From NCBI RefSeq assembly GCF_900091845.1, contig NZ_FMCI01000157.1, positions 1 through 64,000 of the forward strand: DNA of 64,000 nucleotides. Direction: 5' to 3'. The position numbers were made by a program, and so were the translations under genes. Positions 23,543 to 32,174 of this stretch are shown here, one piece after another. The notes beneath the pieces were generated by a model. The model was not told where the DNA came from and did no database searches. It saw only the letters and a program-made list of their open reading frames with translations. Source of the stretch: Streptomyces sp. SolWspMP-5a-2. GTDB lineage: Bacteria > Actinomycetota > Actinomycetes > Streptomycetales > Streptomycetaceae. Within the stretch, counting starts at the first letter, position 1, and each line of letters starts with the position of its first letter.

Positions 23543-25657
23543 ATGACTGAGAACGTCATCTCTCTGCACAAGAACCCCGAACCGCCCACCGACCCGAACC
23601 CCGTGACCACCCTCACCGTGGTCCCCGACCCCGCCCCCGCCAAGCCCGTCCCGCTGTGGCTCCGGTCCGGCCGCGCGATCCGCACCGCCGCCACCCACGA
23701 CGCCACCCGGACGACCGCCCGCACAGTGGCCCGGCACGGCCTGTACGTCGCGGGCGGGGCCCGGATCGTGGCCAAGCGGGCGTGGGACGGCCGGACGGCC
23801 GCCCGCTACGAGCGCTACATGCGCACGGCTGAAGCCGCGGGGAACTTCGAGGCGGCGGCCGAGTGGGAGGAGCGCGGGCAGCGCTTCCGCGACGCCCGCC
23901 ACCGCCGCCGCATGGACCTCCTCCACTCCCCGCTCGACGCCGCCAAGGGCGCCGCCGTCACCACCGGCATGGGTATCGGCGGCCTGGTCCTGATCGGCGT
24001 CGCCATGGCGGTGGCCACGAAGGACACGACCGAGGTCGTCACCCCGCTGATGGCCGTGATCCGGTTCATCAACCTCATGGTCACCATCGTCCAGGTCGTC
24101 TGGGGACCGGCCGTCTCGCTCGCCCCGTTCCTGGCGCTGCTGGCGCTGTGGGCGGTAGGCAGCAAACAGCAGGCCGCACCCGCTTGGGCGCTCCCGGACC
24201 GGGTCCGCAACGGCGAGGGCGAGCCCATCACCCCGTCCATCGTCGTCAAGGCCCTACGCGACCTCGGCGTCCCCGCCCTACGCAACGCCATCAAGGACAT
24301 GGGCGACGCCGGCGCCTCCATGCTGTCCCCGATCGTCATCGCCGGGTGCGGGGTCGAGGTCGACGTCACCCTCCCCTCAGGGGTGTCCACGAACGAGGTG
24401 CAGAGCAAGCGCCGCAAGCTCGCGGAGAACCTGTCCCGGCACGAGCACGAGGTGTTCATTACCATCCCGCAGGCGGCCCGCACCGTGCGGCTTTGGGTGG
24501 CCGACTCCGGGGCGCTGGACGAGCCGATCGGCCCGTCTCCGCTGGTCACCGACGACACACTGACCGCCGACTACGCCAAGGGAAAGGCCCCGTGGGGTCA
24601 GGATCTCCGGGGTGACGCGGCGGCGCTGAGCCTGTATCAGCGGCACCTGCTCATCACCGGTCTGTCGAACCAGGGCAAGACCGTCGCCCTGCGGTCGCTG
24701 GCCCTGTGGCTGGCCTTGGACAAGTCAGTCCAGTTCCTCATGGGCGACCTGAAGGGCGTGGGTGACTGGGCCATGTTCGGGGGCCTGGCCCAAGTCCTGA
24801 TCCAGGGGCCGACCGATGAGCACGTGATCCAGGTGACCGAGATGGTCGAGGGCGCGGTCGAGGAGATGAACCGCCGTATCCAGGCCCCGCCCGGCACCAC
24901 CTTCCCCGCGCTGATCGTGCTGGTCGATGAGGCGCAGGTGGCGTTCATGTGCCCGCTCAAGGACGAGGACGGCCGCTACTACGGCGGCGCCAAAGCCACC
25001 TCCCGGTACTTCATGGCCGTCCGGAAAATCCACAACCAGGGGCGGGCCGTCAACGTCCTGATGTGGCAGGGCACCCAGGACCCCACTGACCAGAACCTGC
25101 CCAAGCTGGTCCGCGAGGGTGCGCACACCCGCGCATCCCTCGCGCTCGGCACCGAGTCCCAGGCCCGGATGGCGCTGGGGGACAAGGCCGTCGACGGCGG
25201 CGCCGCGCCGAACCTGCTGCGACCCGGTCTGGATCAGGGCACCCTCGTGGTTGCCTCGTCCGGCATCGACATCCCCAAGGGCCAGTCGTCCATCACCGTG
25301 CGCACCCACTACGTGGACGACGATGCAGCCGTGGCCATCACCGACAGGGCCAAGGCCCTGCGCGACGGCGTCACCACCCTCACCCTGATCGAGCGCGGCG
25401 AGGCACGTAACCCGCTCGCGGACATCGCCGCCGTCATAGGGGACGCACCCCGGCTGCGGACACAGGACGTGATCAAGCGGCTCTCCGCACTGGACGCGGA
25501 CGCGTACGGGGACTGGTCGCCCGGCGACCTCACCCGCGTCCTGGACGGCACCGGCGCCGAACCCTACAAGTCAGACGGCCGCATGGTCGTCGGCCGCGAC
25601 CAGATCACCCGCGCCATCGCCCACCGCGACGAATCGGATTCCGCTTCCGGCGCCTGA
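23543..25657 (+). CDS. traB: TraB-type FtsK/SpoIIIE DNA translocase
   Basis: A 704-residue protein, close in sequence to TraB of element 1 from residue ~60 on. Two transmembrane helices, Walker A GLSNQGKT, Walker B IVLVDEAQ, and the same C-terminal block with GTGAEPYKSDGRMVVGRD. Differences concentrate in the N-terminus and in the stretch before the winged helix. Because the recognition domains are so similar and both clt candidates carry CAGGGAG repeats, each pump could probably act on either element. AGGAG ten bases before the ATG. Confidence 0.93.
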   Translation: MTENVISLHKNPEPPTDPNPVTTLTVVPDPAPAKPVPLWLRSGRAIRTAATHDATRTTARTVARHGLYVAGGARIVAKRAWDGRTAARYERYMRTAEAAGNFEAAAEWEERGQRFRDARHRRRMDLLHSPLDAAKGAAVTTGMGIGGLVLIGVAMAVATKDTTEVVTPLMAVIRFINLMVTIVQVVWGPAVSLAPFLALLALWAVGSKQQAAPAWALPDRVRNGEGEPITPSIVVKALRDLGVPALRNAIKDMGDAGASMLSPIVIAGCGVEVDVTLPSGVSTNEVQSKRRKLAENLSRHEHEVFITIPQAARTVRLWVADSGALDEPIGPSPLVTDDTLTADYAKGKAPWGQDLRGDAAALSLYQRHLLITGLSNQGKTVALRSLALWLALDKSVQFLMGDLKGVGDWAMFGGLAQVLIQGPTDEHVIQVTEMVEGAVEEMNRRIQAPPGTTFPALIVLVDEAQVAFMCPLKDEDGRYYGGAKATSRYFMAVRKIHNQGRAVNVLMWQGTQDPTDQNLPKLVREGAHTRASLALGTESQARMALGDKAVDGGAAPNLLRPGLDQGTLVVASSGIDIPKGQSSITVRTHYVDDDAAVAITDRAKALRDGVTTLTLIERGEARNPLADIAAVIGDAPRLRTQDVIKRLSALDADAYGDWSPGDLTRVLDGTGAEPYKSDGRMVVGRDQITRAIAHRDESDSASGA

Positions 25658-25864
25658 CGGCAGGGAGCCGAACCCTCACGGATCAGGGAGTCAGGGAGAA
25701 CTCCCTAACTGCCCCCCTGACCCGCCCCCCTCACTCTGACCTGCACGAATGATCGTTCAGGGAGTCAGGGAGGCACGCAGGTCAGCACCCCTGAAACCCC
25801 CTCCACAGCCACCCCACAAGGGGGTGGTCCCGCCTCCCTGACCGAGCACCGGAAGGGATTCCAC
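25658..25864 (+). repeat. CAGGGAG(T/G) repeat cluster, candidate clt
   Basis: Five CAGGGAG copies and reverse copies (CTCCCT, CTCCCTGA) surround CTGACCTGCA (25736-25745) and ATGATCGTTCAGG. The order of elements matches the gap after the first traB, including the CGGAAGGGATTCC end block, although the neighbouring downstream genes differ. This conservation of non-coding DNA supports a cis-acting transfer site. Confidence 0.65.
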
Positions 25865-26332
25865 ATGCACCCCGAACACACCTCCAGCGGGCCCGTGCTG
25901 CGGGCCTTCGAGGTCCACCAGCCCACCCCCATCACCTCCGCCGTGGCTGCCCCGGCGCCGGTCGTCCCGGTGCCGCCGACCACGGTCCCCACCGTGGCGA
26001 GCGTCGTCCTCCCGGACGGCCGGATCATCACCGGCTACGCCGTCGGCCCCGTCCAACCCGAGCCAGTCACGGCCAAGCCGGCCGTGGCGCGGGCGGCGGT
26101 GAACGTCGCCCTCGGGGGCGTCGGATTCCTCGCCGTGTGCGGCGGACTGCTGATGCTCACCACCTTCATCACCGCCCTCACCGCGCTCATCACCCAGCTC
26201 GTCACCCTGGCGGTGGTCCTGTTCGGCGGGTTCATCGCCGCGCAGGTACTCACCGCCGGCCGCCGCAGCCGGGGCGGGACCACGGTGAACATCCGCCGGG
26301 CCGTGATCAAGCGCAACCACTTCCACCACTAG
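25865..26332 (+). CDS. Small membrane protein downstream of clt
   Basis: A 155-residue protein. The proline/valine-rich N-terminal half contains a short strand (VASVVLPDGRIITGYAVGPV), followed by two hydrophobic helices (about 77-100 and 104-128) and a basic tail ending in histidines. It has the same position and topology as the 160-residue element 1 protein but hardly any shared sequence. No family recognised; possibly a spread-type membrane protein. Confidence 0.55.
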   Translation: MHPEHTSSGPVLRAFEVHQPTPITSAVAAPAPVVPVPPTTVPTVASVVLPDGRIITGYAVGPVQPEPVTAKPAVARAAVNVALGGVGFLAVCGGLLMLTTFITALTALITQLVTLAVVLFGGFIAAQVLTAGRRSRGGTTVNIRRAVIKRNHFHH

Positions 26333-26338
26333 CGACGC

Positions 26339-26381
26339 CAAGGGCGACCCCCATTCCGCCAAGAACCCGGGGTCGCCCTTG
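26339..26381 (+). terminator. Thirteen-bp terminator-like hairpin
   Basis: The arms CAAGGGCGACCCC and GGGGTCGCCCTTG are perfect. Compared with the element 1 hairpin one base pair has changed on both sides, a compensatory substitution. It marks the left border of the DNA-modification slot. Confidence 0.75.
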
Positions 26382-26420
26382 CCCATCCAGCCCACTTACA
26401 CCGAACTGGAGACCTCCAGC

Positions 26421-27680
26421 ATGACCCATCTGCCCGTTGTGCCGCCGGAGGGCGGCAACGTCAGCCTGTGCACCGGCTCCGCCGCCCTGGACCAAGCCGT
26501 GGAAGCCGTCACGGGCCTGGCCACGGTCGCGGTCGCCGAACGCGACCCGGCCGCCTCCCGGCTGCTGGCCGCCCGGATGCCTCACGCCTTGAACCTCGGG
26601 GACATCACCACCGTGGACTGGCCCGCGCTCGCCGCCGGCATGCCCCGCCCGGTGGCGCTGACCGCCGGTTTCCCCTGCCAGGACATCTCCAACGCCGGAC
26701 CTCGGGGAGGAATCGCCGGTGACCGCTCAGGACTGTGGAAAACCGTCGCCCACGCCGTTCGCGTACTTCGACCCCGACTCGTGTTCCTGGAAAACGTCGC
26801 CGCCATCCGCTCCCGAGGGCTCGACGTCGTCGCCGCGGACCTGGCCGCGATCGGGTATGACGCACGGTGGATGTGCCTTCGAGCTGGAGACCCCGAGGTC
26901 GGAGCCTGCCACCGCCGGGACCGCTGGTTCGCCGTCGCGTATCCCGCTGCTGAAAACCCCCACCTCGCAGTTGGGACGCAACGGGGGACCACAGCACCCG
27001 GACAAACGCAAAGCGGGCGGGCACGGACCCACGCTGGAGGACGAAGTGGTGTTCTTGCTGCCCCCGGCGAACCCCTGAGGCTGCTGCCCACCCCGGCCGC
27101 CGCCGACGGCACCGGCGGCCCCGGCACCTCCCCCAAGCGGCGGGGCGGGATGAACCTGCGCACCGCCGTCACCCTGCTCCCCACCCCCGCCGCGCGGGAC
27201 TGGAAGTCCGGCGCCTCCAACCTGATCGGAACCAACTCCCGCCCGCTGAACGAGGTCGTGGTCAACCTGCTGCCCACGCCGAAGGCGTCGGACGGCCCGC
27301 ACGGCGGCCCCAACCAGCGCGACACCGCTGGGAACTACTACCTCCCCGGCCAGGCCGTCCGACTGGACGACCGGTGGGTGGCGACCAACGGCACCGACTA
27401 CGGGCCCGCCATCCGCCGCTGGGAGGCGGTACTGGGCCGCCCGGCACCCGAGCCGACCGAGCCGGGCACCAAGGGCAACCACCGCCTGGCCCCGGCCTTC
27501 GTGGAATGGATGATGGGCGCCGACGCCGGATGGGTCACCCACCCCGACCTCGGCCTCTCCCGCTCCGACCAACTCAAGATCCTCGGCAACGGCGTCGTCA
27601 TCCACCAAGCCGCCCGTGCCTACAGCCTGCTGCTCGGCCTGGACCAGGCCACGCCCGGCGACACGGAGGCGGTGGCATGA
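26421..27680 (+). CDS. Solitary DNA cytosine-C5 methyltransferase
   Basis: A 419-residue enzyme. Motif I is degenerate (SLCTGSAALDQA), motif IV GFPCQDIS holds the catalytic C86, motif VI is LENVAAI (124-126 ENV), and motif X is LKILGNGVV near the end. The target-recognition region contains three LLPTPxAxD repeats, a pattern of actinobacterial and phage-type C5 methyltransferases. No restriction enzyme lies nearby, so it is an orphan that likely protects the element's double-stranded DNA after transfer. It fills the slot that holds the DpdA-like gene in element 1; even the sequence around the start (CCAGCATGACCCA) is shared. Confidence 0.92.
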   Translation: MTHLPVVPPEGGNVSLCTGSAALDQAVEAVTGLATVAVAERDPAASRLLAARMPHALNLGDITTVDWPALAAGMPRPVALTAGFPCQDISNAGPRGGIAGDRSGLWKTVAHAVRVLRPRLVFLENVAAIRSRGLDVVAADLAAIGYDARWMCLRAGDPEVGACHRRDRWFAVAYPAAENPHLAVGTQRGTTAPGQTQSGRARTHAGGRSGVLAAPGEPLRLLPTPAAADGTGGPGTSPKRRGGMNLRTAVTLLPTPAARDWKSGASNLIGTNSRPLNEVVVNLLPTPKASDGPHGGPNQRDTAGNYYLPGQAVRLDDRWVATNGTDYGPAIRRWEAVLGRPAPEPTEPGTKGNHRLAPAFVEWMMGADAGWVTHPDLGLSRSDQLKILGNGVVIHQAARAYSLLLGLDQATPGDTEAVA

Positions 27681-28600
27681 GCGGCCCCCTCACTGTGGAA
27701 CTGTCCTGCCTGCCGCTGCTCGCCTCCGCCCTCAACTCCGCCGAGCGCGGCTGGCCGGTCATCCCCCTGCATCCGCGGGCGAAGCGGCCGGCCGGGCACC
27801 CCGAACGGGCCTGCCCCGGCACCGGACGCTGCACGGGCGGGCACCGCAAGCCCGAGCAGCGCGCCACCACCGACACCAAGTTGATTCACGCGACATGGGC
27901 GACGCGGCCGTACAACGTCGGGATCGCCACCGGCCCCGCCGGGCTGCTCGTGGTCGACCTGGACGTGCGCAAGCCCGAAGAGCGAGAAGGAGCGCCTGAC
28001 GGCGCGACTTCCCTTGCGGCGCTCTGCGAGCGCACTGGGCAGACCATTCCCACCACCTACCGGGTGCGGACCGCTCGCGGCGGGGAGCACCTGTACTTCA
28101 CCGCCCCCGCCGGGGTGCGGTTGAAGTGCAGCGCGAACCGTCTCGGACCGCACATCGACACCCGCGCATGGGGCGGATACGTCGTCGCCCCCGGCAGCAC
28201 CACTCCCGATGGGGCGTATGAGGTCACGGATGACGCGCCCGTTGCCCCGCTCCCCAAGTGGCTGGCGACGCTGCTCACCGAACAGCCCAAGCCGGTCGCC
28301 GTGGACCTCGCGCCTGTGCGGGACGGGACGCGGGCCGCTCAGGTGGCGCTGGAACGCGAATGCGCGGTCATCACGGCCGCGGTCGAGGGCGGACCGCACG
28401 GCCGCAACAACACCCTCCACAAGAGCGCCTGCAAGGTGGCCCGGTTCGTCGCATGGGGCCACCTCCCCCGGCACGTGGCAGAGCAGGCAATCCAGGCGGC
28501 GGGGGAGGCTACCGGACTGCCGCCGGCCGAGTGCCGCACCACCATCCGCAGCGCCATGGACTGGGTCACCGCCCACGCCACACCGCGGGAAGCCGCATGA
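27677..28600 (+). CDS. Bifunctional primase-polymerase (prim-pol) domain protein
   Basis: A 307-residue protein. GWPVIPLHPRAKRP opens the prim-pol domain; a CPGTGRC insert follows; NVGIATGPAGLLVVDLDVRK holds the acidic pair; and RTARGGEHLYF, then RAWGGYVVAPGS complete the domain (to about 190). The C-terminal 110 residues (GRNNTLHKSACKVARFVAWG) are a helical primase C-terminal domain. It overlaps the methyltransferase by ATGA. It resembles the commoner phage/plasmid type more than element 1's copy does. Confidence 0.88.
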   Translation: MSGPLTVELSCLPLLASALNSAERGWPVIPLHPRAKRPAGHPERACPGTGRCTGGHRKPEQRATTDTKLIHATWATRPYNVGIATGPAGLLVVDLDVRKPEEREGAPDGATSLAALCERTGQTIPTTYRVRTARGGEHLYFTAPAGVRLKCSANRLGPHIDTRAWGGYVVAPGSTTPDGAYEVTDDAPVAPLPKWLATLLTEQPKPVAVDLAPVRDGTRAAQVALERECAVITAAVEGGPHGRNNTLHKSACKVARFVAWGHLPRHVAEQAIQAAGEATGLPPAECRTTIRSAMDWVTAHATPREAA

Positions 28601-29025
28601 CCGGCCCCGACTCCCCCCACCTGGACTGCCCCACCCCGTCCACAACCGGACGGCATGCCGCTCCACAGCCTGTGAACCCGACGGCCGTGGGCGAGCCGAA
28701 AGGCGCCGCCCGCAAGGGCGTCGTAACCGCCCTTCGCTCGAAGAAGTTCGCGGCCTCCGACGTGCACCCCAGCGCCGACCCGACCCCGGATCAGCCCGGT
28801 CTCCGGATCTTCGCCCCACCGGTCTACCGCGATCACTGGGACGGCGCCTGCTGGTCCACCCGCGAGGGCAGTCCACCCAGCGCCGCCTACGCCTGCCGGT
28901 GCGGTCAGACCGGCACCGCCAGGGGCGCCCGCCGGGTGGCCGCGCTCGTGGCCGAGTACGACGCCCACACATCCGCCTGCATGGGAGCTCCCACGACCAC
29001 CCCCGAAAGGAGGGCCGCCGCATGA
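28597..29025 (+). CDS. Small cysteine-containing protein of the replication module
   Basis: A 142-residue protein not recognised. A polar N-terminal ~65 residues precede VYRDHWDGACWSTREG and YACRCGQTGTARGARRVAAL, then a distant C near HTSAC. The CxC with two further cysteines suggests a small metal site. It sits between prim-pol and the DUF3631 ATPase with ATGA overlaps at both ends and is absent from element 1, so it belongs to this replication module. Confidence 0.65.
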   Translation: MTGPDSPHLDCPTPSTTGRHAAPQPVNPTAVGEPKGAARKGVVTALRSKKFAASDVHPSADPTPDQPGLRIFAPPVYRDHWDGACWSTREGSPPSAAYACRCGQTGTARGARRVAALVAEYDAHTSACMGAPTTTPERRAAA

Positions 29026-30257
29026 GCACCACCATCGACGGGGCCGGGCTGCTCAACGAGGTGGAAGCCTTCCACCGCCGTTTCAACGTCTTCCCCAGCG
29101 AAGCCGCCTACGTGGCCGTCGCCCTGTGGGACGCCCACGCCCATCTGCTCGACTGCTTCGACTCCACCCCCCGCATCGCGTTCCTGTCTCCCGAGCCGGG
29201 GTCGGGCAAGACGCGGGCACTGGAGATCGTGGAAACGCTGGTCCCGCAGCCGATGACGGCCGTCAACGCGTCCGCCGCCGCGCTGTTCCGGTCCGTCTCC
29301 AGCGGTAACGGCAAGCCGACGATCCTGTTCGATGAGATCGACACCGTCTTCGGCCCCAAGGCCGGGGACAACGAGGAACTGCGCGGGTTCCTGAACGCCG
29401 GGCACCGCCGCACCGGCGTCACCTACCGGTGCATCGGAGACGGCGGACAGCAGACCGTCCAGGCGTTCCCGTCGTACTGCGCGGTCGCGGTCGCCGGACT
29501 CGGCTCGCTCCCGGACACGATCCTGAGCCGGTCGGTCATCATCCGCATGCGCCGCCGCGCACGCAACGAGAAGGTCGAGCCGTTCCGGGCCCGCGTCCAC
29601 GAAGCCGAGGGCCACAAGCTCCGTGACCGGCTCTCCGCGTGGGCCGAACACGCCCGCGGGTTCGTCATGGGCGCCTGGCCCGAGATGCCCGACGGGGTCA
29701 CCGACCGGCCGGCGGACGTGTGGGAACCGCTGCTCGCCATCGCGGACGCGGTCGGCGGCCCCTGGCCCGAGCGGGCCCGCGCCGCGTGCGTCACGCTCGT
29801 GACCGCCTCCCGCGCCAACGACAAGGGCAGCGTCGGTGTCCGGCTGCTCACCGACCTGCGCGACCACGTCATGACCGGCATCGACCGCCTGCCCACCGTC
29901 GCCATCCTGGACCGGCTCAACTCCATGGACGACGCCCCCTGGGCCGACATGGGCGGCAAGCCGCTCGACAACCGGCGCCTGTCCAAGATGCTCGCGGAGT
30001 ACATGACGGCCGACAACGAGCCCATCGCCTCCCGCAACATCAAGACCGGAGCGAGCGTCCTCAAGGGCTACTACGCCGCCGATCTGCACGACGCCTGGCA
30101 GCGCTACTGCCCCCACCCCCGGAAAGTCCGCTACCTCCGCTACCCGGCACCGACAACCTGGTCTGACCTGCAACAACTCGGTAGCGGCAAGCCCCGAAGC
30201 TTGCCGCTACCCATCCGCTACCGCTACCCCGTCCGCTACCTCCGAAAGGCCCTCTGA
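29022..30257 (+). CDS. DUF3631-type P-loop ATPase (replication initiator/helicase)
   Basis: A 411-residue protein. Walker A SPEPGSGKT (56-64), Walker B ILFDEIDTVF (about 101-110), then a DUF3631-type domain with MDDAPWADMGGKPLDNRRLS near 330. The ATPase should act with the upstream prim-pol at the origin. The last ~40 residues carry Arg-Tyr-rich repeats (VRYLRYP, IRYRYPVRYLRK) that simply translate the GTAGCGG/CCGCTAC repeats of the presumed origin, so the gene's end and the iterons overlap. It replaces element 1's unrelated Rep. Confidence 0.82.
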   Translation: MSTTIDGAGLLNEVEAFHRRFNVFPSEAAYVAVALWDAHAHLLDCFDSTPRIAFLSPEPGSGKTRALEIVETLVPQPMTAVNASAAALFRSVSSGNGKPTILFDEIDTVFGPKAGDNEELRGFLNAGHRRTGVTYRCIGDGGQQTVQAFPSYCAVAVAGLGSLPDTILSRSVIIRMRRRARNEKVEPFRARVHEAEGHKLRDRLSAWAEHARGFVMGAWPEMPDGVTDRPADVWEPLLAIADAVGGPWPERARAACVTLVTASRANDKGSVGVRLLTDLRDHVMTGIDRLPTVAILDRLNSMDDAPWADMGGKPLDNRRLSKMLAEYMTADNEPIASRNIKTGASVLKGYYAADLHDAWQRYCPHPRKVRYLRYPAPTTWSDLQQLGSGKPRSLPLPIRYRYPVRYLRKAL

Positions 30258-30290
30258 CCTGCACGGTAGCGGCGGTAGCGGAAGTAGCGG
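30127..30290 (+). repeat. GTAGCGG iteron cluster, candidate replication origin
   Basis: About ten copies of GTAGCGG or its complement CCGCTAC lie in both directions across the end of the Rep gene and the gap before xis. A perfect 13-bp hairpin (GGTAGCGGCAAGC, six-base loop, GCTTGCCGCTACC; 30180-30211) lies inside, and CTGACCTGCA occurs twice (30163-30172 and 30254-30263). Repeats next to rep on both sides of that motif mirror the element 1 arrangement with a different repeat word. Confidence 0.65.
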
Positions 30291-30338
30291 ACTTCTGAGA
30301 GGGGCCCCACGGCCCGACACCCCGAAGGAGTCATCACC

Positions 30339-30527
30339 TTGGCCGGCACCAAGATGCTCAAGCTCCCCGAAGTCCTCACCGAGATCGGCATGAGCCGCGC
30401 TGCCTTCTACCGCATGCGCGCCCGCGGGCAGGCTCCGCGTCTGGTCAAGCTCCCCAACGGTCACCTGCGGGTGCGGCGGGTCGACTTGGACGACTGGCTC
30501 AACCACTTGGACCGCCCCGCCTACTGA
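30339..30527 (+). CDS. xis: Excisionase (MerR-like helix-turn-helix)
   Basis: A 62-residue protein: LPEVLTEIGMSRAAFYRMRA (helix-turn-helix), then LVKLPNGHLRVRRVDLDDWL (wing). It is the same fold as the element 1 excisionase but diverged. It starts at TTG with GAAGGAG eight bases before it; no ATG or GTG is better placed. Unlike element 1, it does not overlap the integrase: 65 bases and a strong hairpin separate them, so integrase can be made independently. Confidence 0.85.
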   Translation: MAGTKMLKLPEVLTEIGMSRAAFYRMRARGQAPRLVKLPNGHLRVRRVDLDDWLNHLDRPAY

Positions 30528-30549
30528 CGCTCGCTGCCCACACCGCGTA

Positions 30550-30573
30550 GGGGCCCGGCGTGTGCCGGGCCCC
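30550..30573 (+). terminator. Ten-bp hairpin with T-run between xis and int
   Basis: The perfect arms GGGGCCCGGC and GCCGGGCCCC around a GTGT loop are followed by TTTCG. It lies 20 bases before the integrase start. It should cut integrase output when xis is transcribed, tilting the balance toward excision, or act as an attenuator. Confidence 0.7.
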
Positions 30574-30592
30574 TTTCGTAGAAAGGCCCCGC

Positions 30593-31960
30593 ATGGGGAA
30601 GACGTACGACGTTCGGATCTGGTCCGTCCGGCAGCGGAAGGACCGCGGCCAGAGTTCGGCAGAACTGCGCTGGAAAACCGGTGATACCCCGCACTCGCAG
30701 ACCTTCAGCACCAAGACCCTGGCCGACGGCCGACGGGCCGAACTGCTGCGGGCCGCACACGCCGGCGAGCCGTTCGACGAGGAAACCGGGGTGCCGCTCG
30801 CGGAACTCCGGGAGCGCACCGACGTGAGTTGGTACCAGCACGCCTGCGAGTACATCGAGATGAAGTGGAAGCACGCTCCCGGTTCTACGCGGCGGACCCT
30901 CGCGGAAGCGATGGCCACGGTCACCCCGGCCCTCGTACGGGACACCAAGGGAATGGCCGACACTCGAACCGTGCGCACTGCCCTCTATAGCTGGGCGTTC
31001 AACGTGAGCCGACGGGACCAGGAACCGCCCGAGGAAGTCGCCAAGGTGTTGGCGTGGTTCGAGCGAAAGTCCCTGCCAACATCGGCGCTGGCCGACCGGA
31101 TGCGGGTCCGATCCGCTCTCGACGCCCTCACCAAGAAGCTGGACGGCACGACCGCATCGGCGTCGACCATCCGCAGAAAGCGCGCCATCTTCCACAACGC
31201 GCTCGGCTACGCGGTCGACGCCGGCCGTCTCTCCGACAACCCTCTCCCCCAGGTGCAGTGGAAGGCCCCGGAGCAGGTGGCAGAGGAGTTGGACCCGGCC
31301 TGCGTACCCGACCCGCGGCAGGCGCTCGCGCTGCTCGACGCTGTACGGACGCAGAGCGCGCGGGGTCGTCGCCTGGTCGCGTTCTTCGGGTGCATGTACT
31401 ACGCGGCAGCGCGGCCGGCGGAGGTCATCGGACTCCGGATGGTGGACTGCGATCTGCCCCGCCGTGGTTGGGGCACGCTGCGCCTGCGCGAGACCCGCCC
31501 GCGGTCGGGCTCGGCCTGGACGGACAGCGGCGAAGCGCACGACCGGCGCGGACTGAAGCACCGGCCGCGAAAGGCTGTCCGCCCGGTCCCGATCCCTCCC
31601 GACCTGGTCGCGCTGCTGCGGTGGCACGTCACCGCCTACGGCATCGCGCCGGACGGTCGGTTGTTCCGCACGATGCGCGGTGGGCTCATCCAGGACACCG
31701 GGTACGGCGAGGTGTGGGCGGAGGCGCGCACCCGAGCACTCACGCCTGCTCAGCGGGCCTCGCAGCTTGCCAAGCGTCCTTATGATCTACGCCACGCGGC
31801 CGTCTCCACCTGGCTCAGTTCGGGGGTGGAACCCCAGGTGGTCGCTGCTCGCGCCGGCCACAGCGTGGCTGTCCTCTTCCGTGTCTACGCCAAGTGCCTG
31901 GACGGCACCGCCGACCTGGCCAACTCACGGATCGAGAAGGCGCTGAGGAACGGCAGGTAG
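30593..31960 (+). CDS. int: Tyrosine site-specific integrase
   Basis: A 455-residue tyrosine recombinase, collinear with that of element 1. Catalytic residues appear in ARPAEVIGLR, YDLRHAAVS, AGHSV and RVYAK. The ATG lies 20 bases after the xis-int hairpin with GAAAGG upstream; an in-frame start inside the hairpin is less likely. The gene points at the tRNA-Tyr gene 165 bases away, the usual AICE layout. Differences from the other integrase are spread along the protein rather than clustered. Confidence 0.93.
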   Translation: MGKTYDVRIWSVRQRKDRGQSSAELRWKTGDTPHSQTFSTKTLADGRRAELLRAAHAGEPFDEETGVPLAELRERTDVSWYQHACEYIEMKWKHAPGSTRRTLAEAMATVTPALVRDTKGMADTRTVRTALYSWAFNVSRRDQEPPEEVAKVLAWFERKSLPTSALADRMRVRSALDALTKKLDGTTASASTIRRKRAIFHNALGYAVDAGRLSDNPLPQVQWKAPEQVAEELDPACVPDPRQALALLDAVRTQSARGRRLVAFFGCMYYAAARPAEVIGLRMVDCDLPRRGWGTLRLRETRPRSGSAWTDSGEAHDRRGLKHRPRKAVRPVPIPPDLVALLRWHVTAYGIAPDGRLFRTMRGGLIQDTGYGEVWAEARTRALTPAQRASQLAKRPYDLRHAAVSTWLSSGVEPQVVAARAGHSVAVLFRVYAKCLDGTADLANSRIEKALRNGR

Positions 31961-32072
31961 AAGCCGCGGAAGCTGCCCCACGTCTGCCCCACACGCACTG
32001 GTCAGCACCCGAATCAGGGTGAGACAGAGTGGGAAAAACCGGCTAAAGCGGACCGGTGTGCCTCCGGAACGA

Positions 32073-32118
32073 CGAAAGGGTCTGTGATCAGCATTGCTGC
32101 TGGTCGCAGACCCTTTCG
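32073..32118 (+). terminator. Twenty-one-bp hairpin between int and tRNA-Tyr
   Basis: Two 21-base arms (32073-32093 and 32098-32118) pair along their full length with a few G-T pairs and a four-base loop. The outer part reads CGAAAGGGTCTG. It lies seven bases from the tRNA 3' end, so it may end both integrase transcription and tRNA transcription coming the other way. Confidence 0.85.
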
Positions 32119-32120
32119 GT

Positions 32121-32174
32121 CGTGTGGCGGCGCCAGGATTCGAACCTGGGAAGGCTGAGCCGGCAGATTTACAG
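32121..32174 (-). other. Right attachment site of AICE 2 within tRNA-Tyr
   Basis: The segment shared with 14720-14773 covers the tRNA's acceptor 3' strand, T arm, variable arm and anticodon loop. Recombination therefore leaves a complete tRNA gene here and a 3' fragment at the far end. Confidence 0.85.

Larger units (their letters stand above)
14720..32174 (+). mobile_element. AICE 2, integrated at tRNA-Tyr, with a cargo island
   Basis: About 17.4 kb between the tRNA-Tyr fragment and the intact tRNA-Tyr gene. From 21,356 on, it has the same core order as element 1. The 6.4 kb from the left att to the regulator genes is cargo with lower and uneven GC, holding nuclease-, kinase-, TGT-like and EACC1-like genes. 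That two elements with similar integrases sit in a row indicates sequential site-specific integration. Confidence 0.88.

Noticed and set aside
26421..27680. Restriction-modification pair with the methyltransferase
   Set aside because: Neighbours are a small membrane protein and a prim-pol; no restriction nuclease is adjacent. The nuclease-like gene at 16001 is 10 kb away in the cargo.
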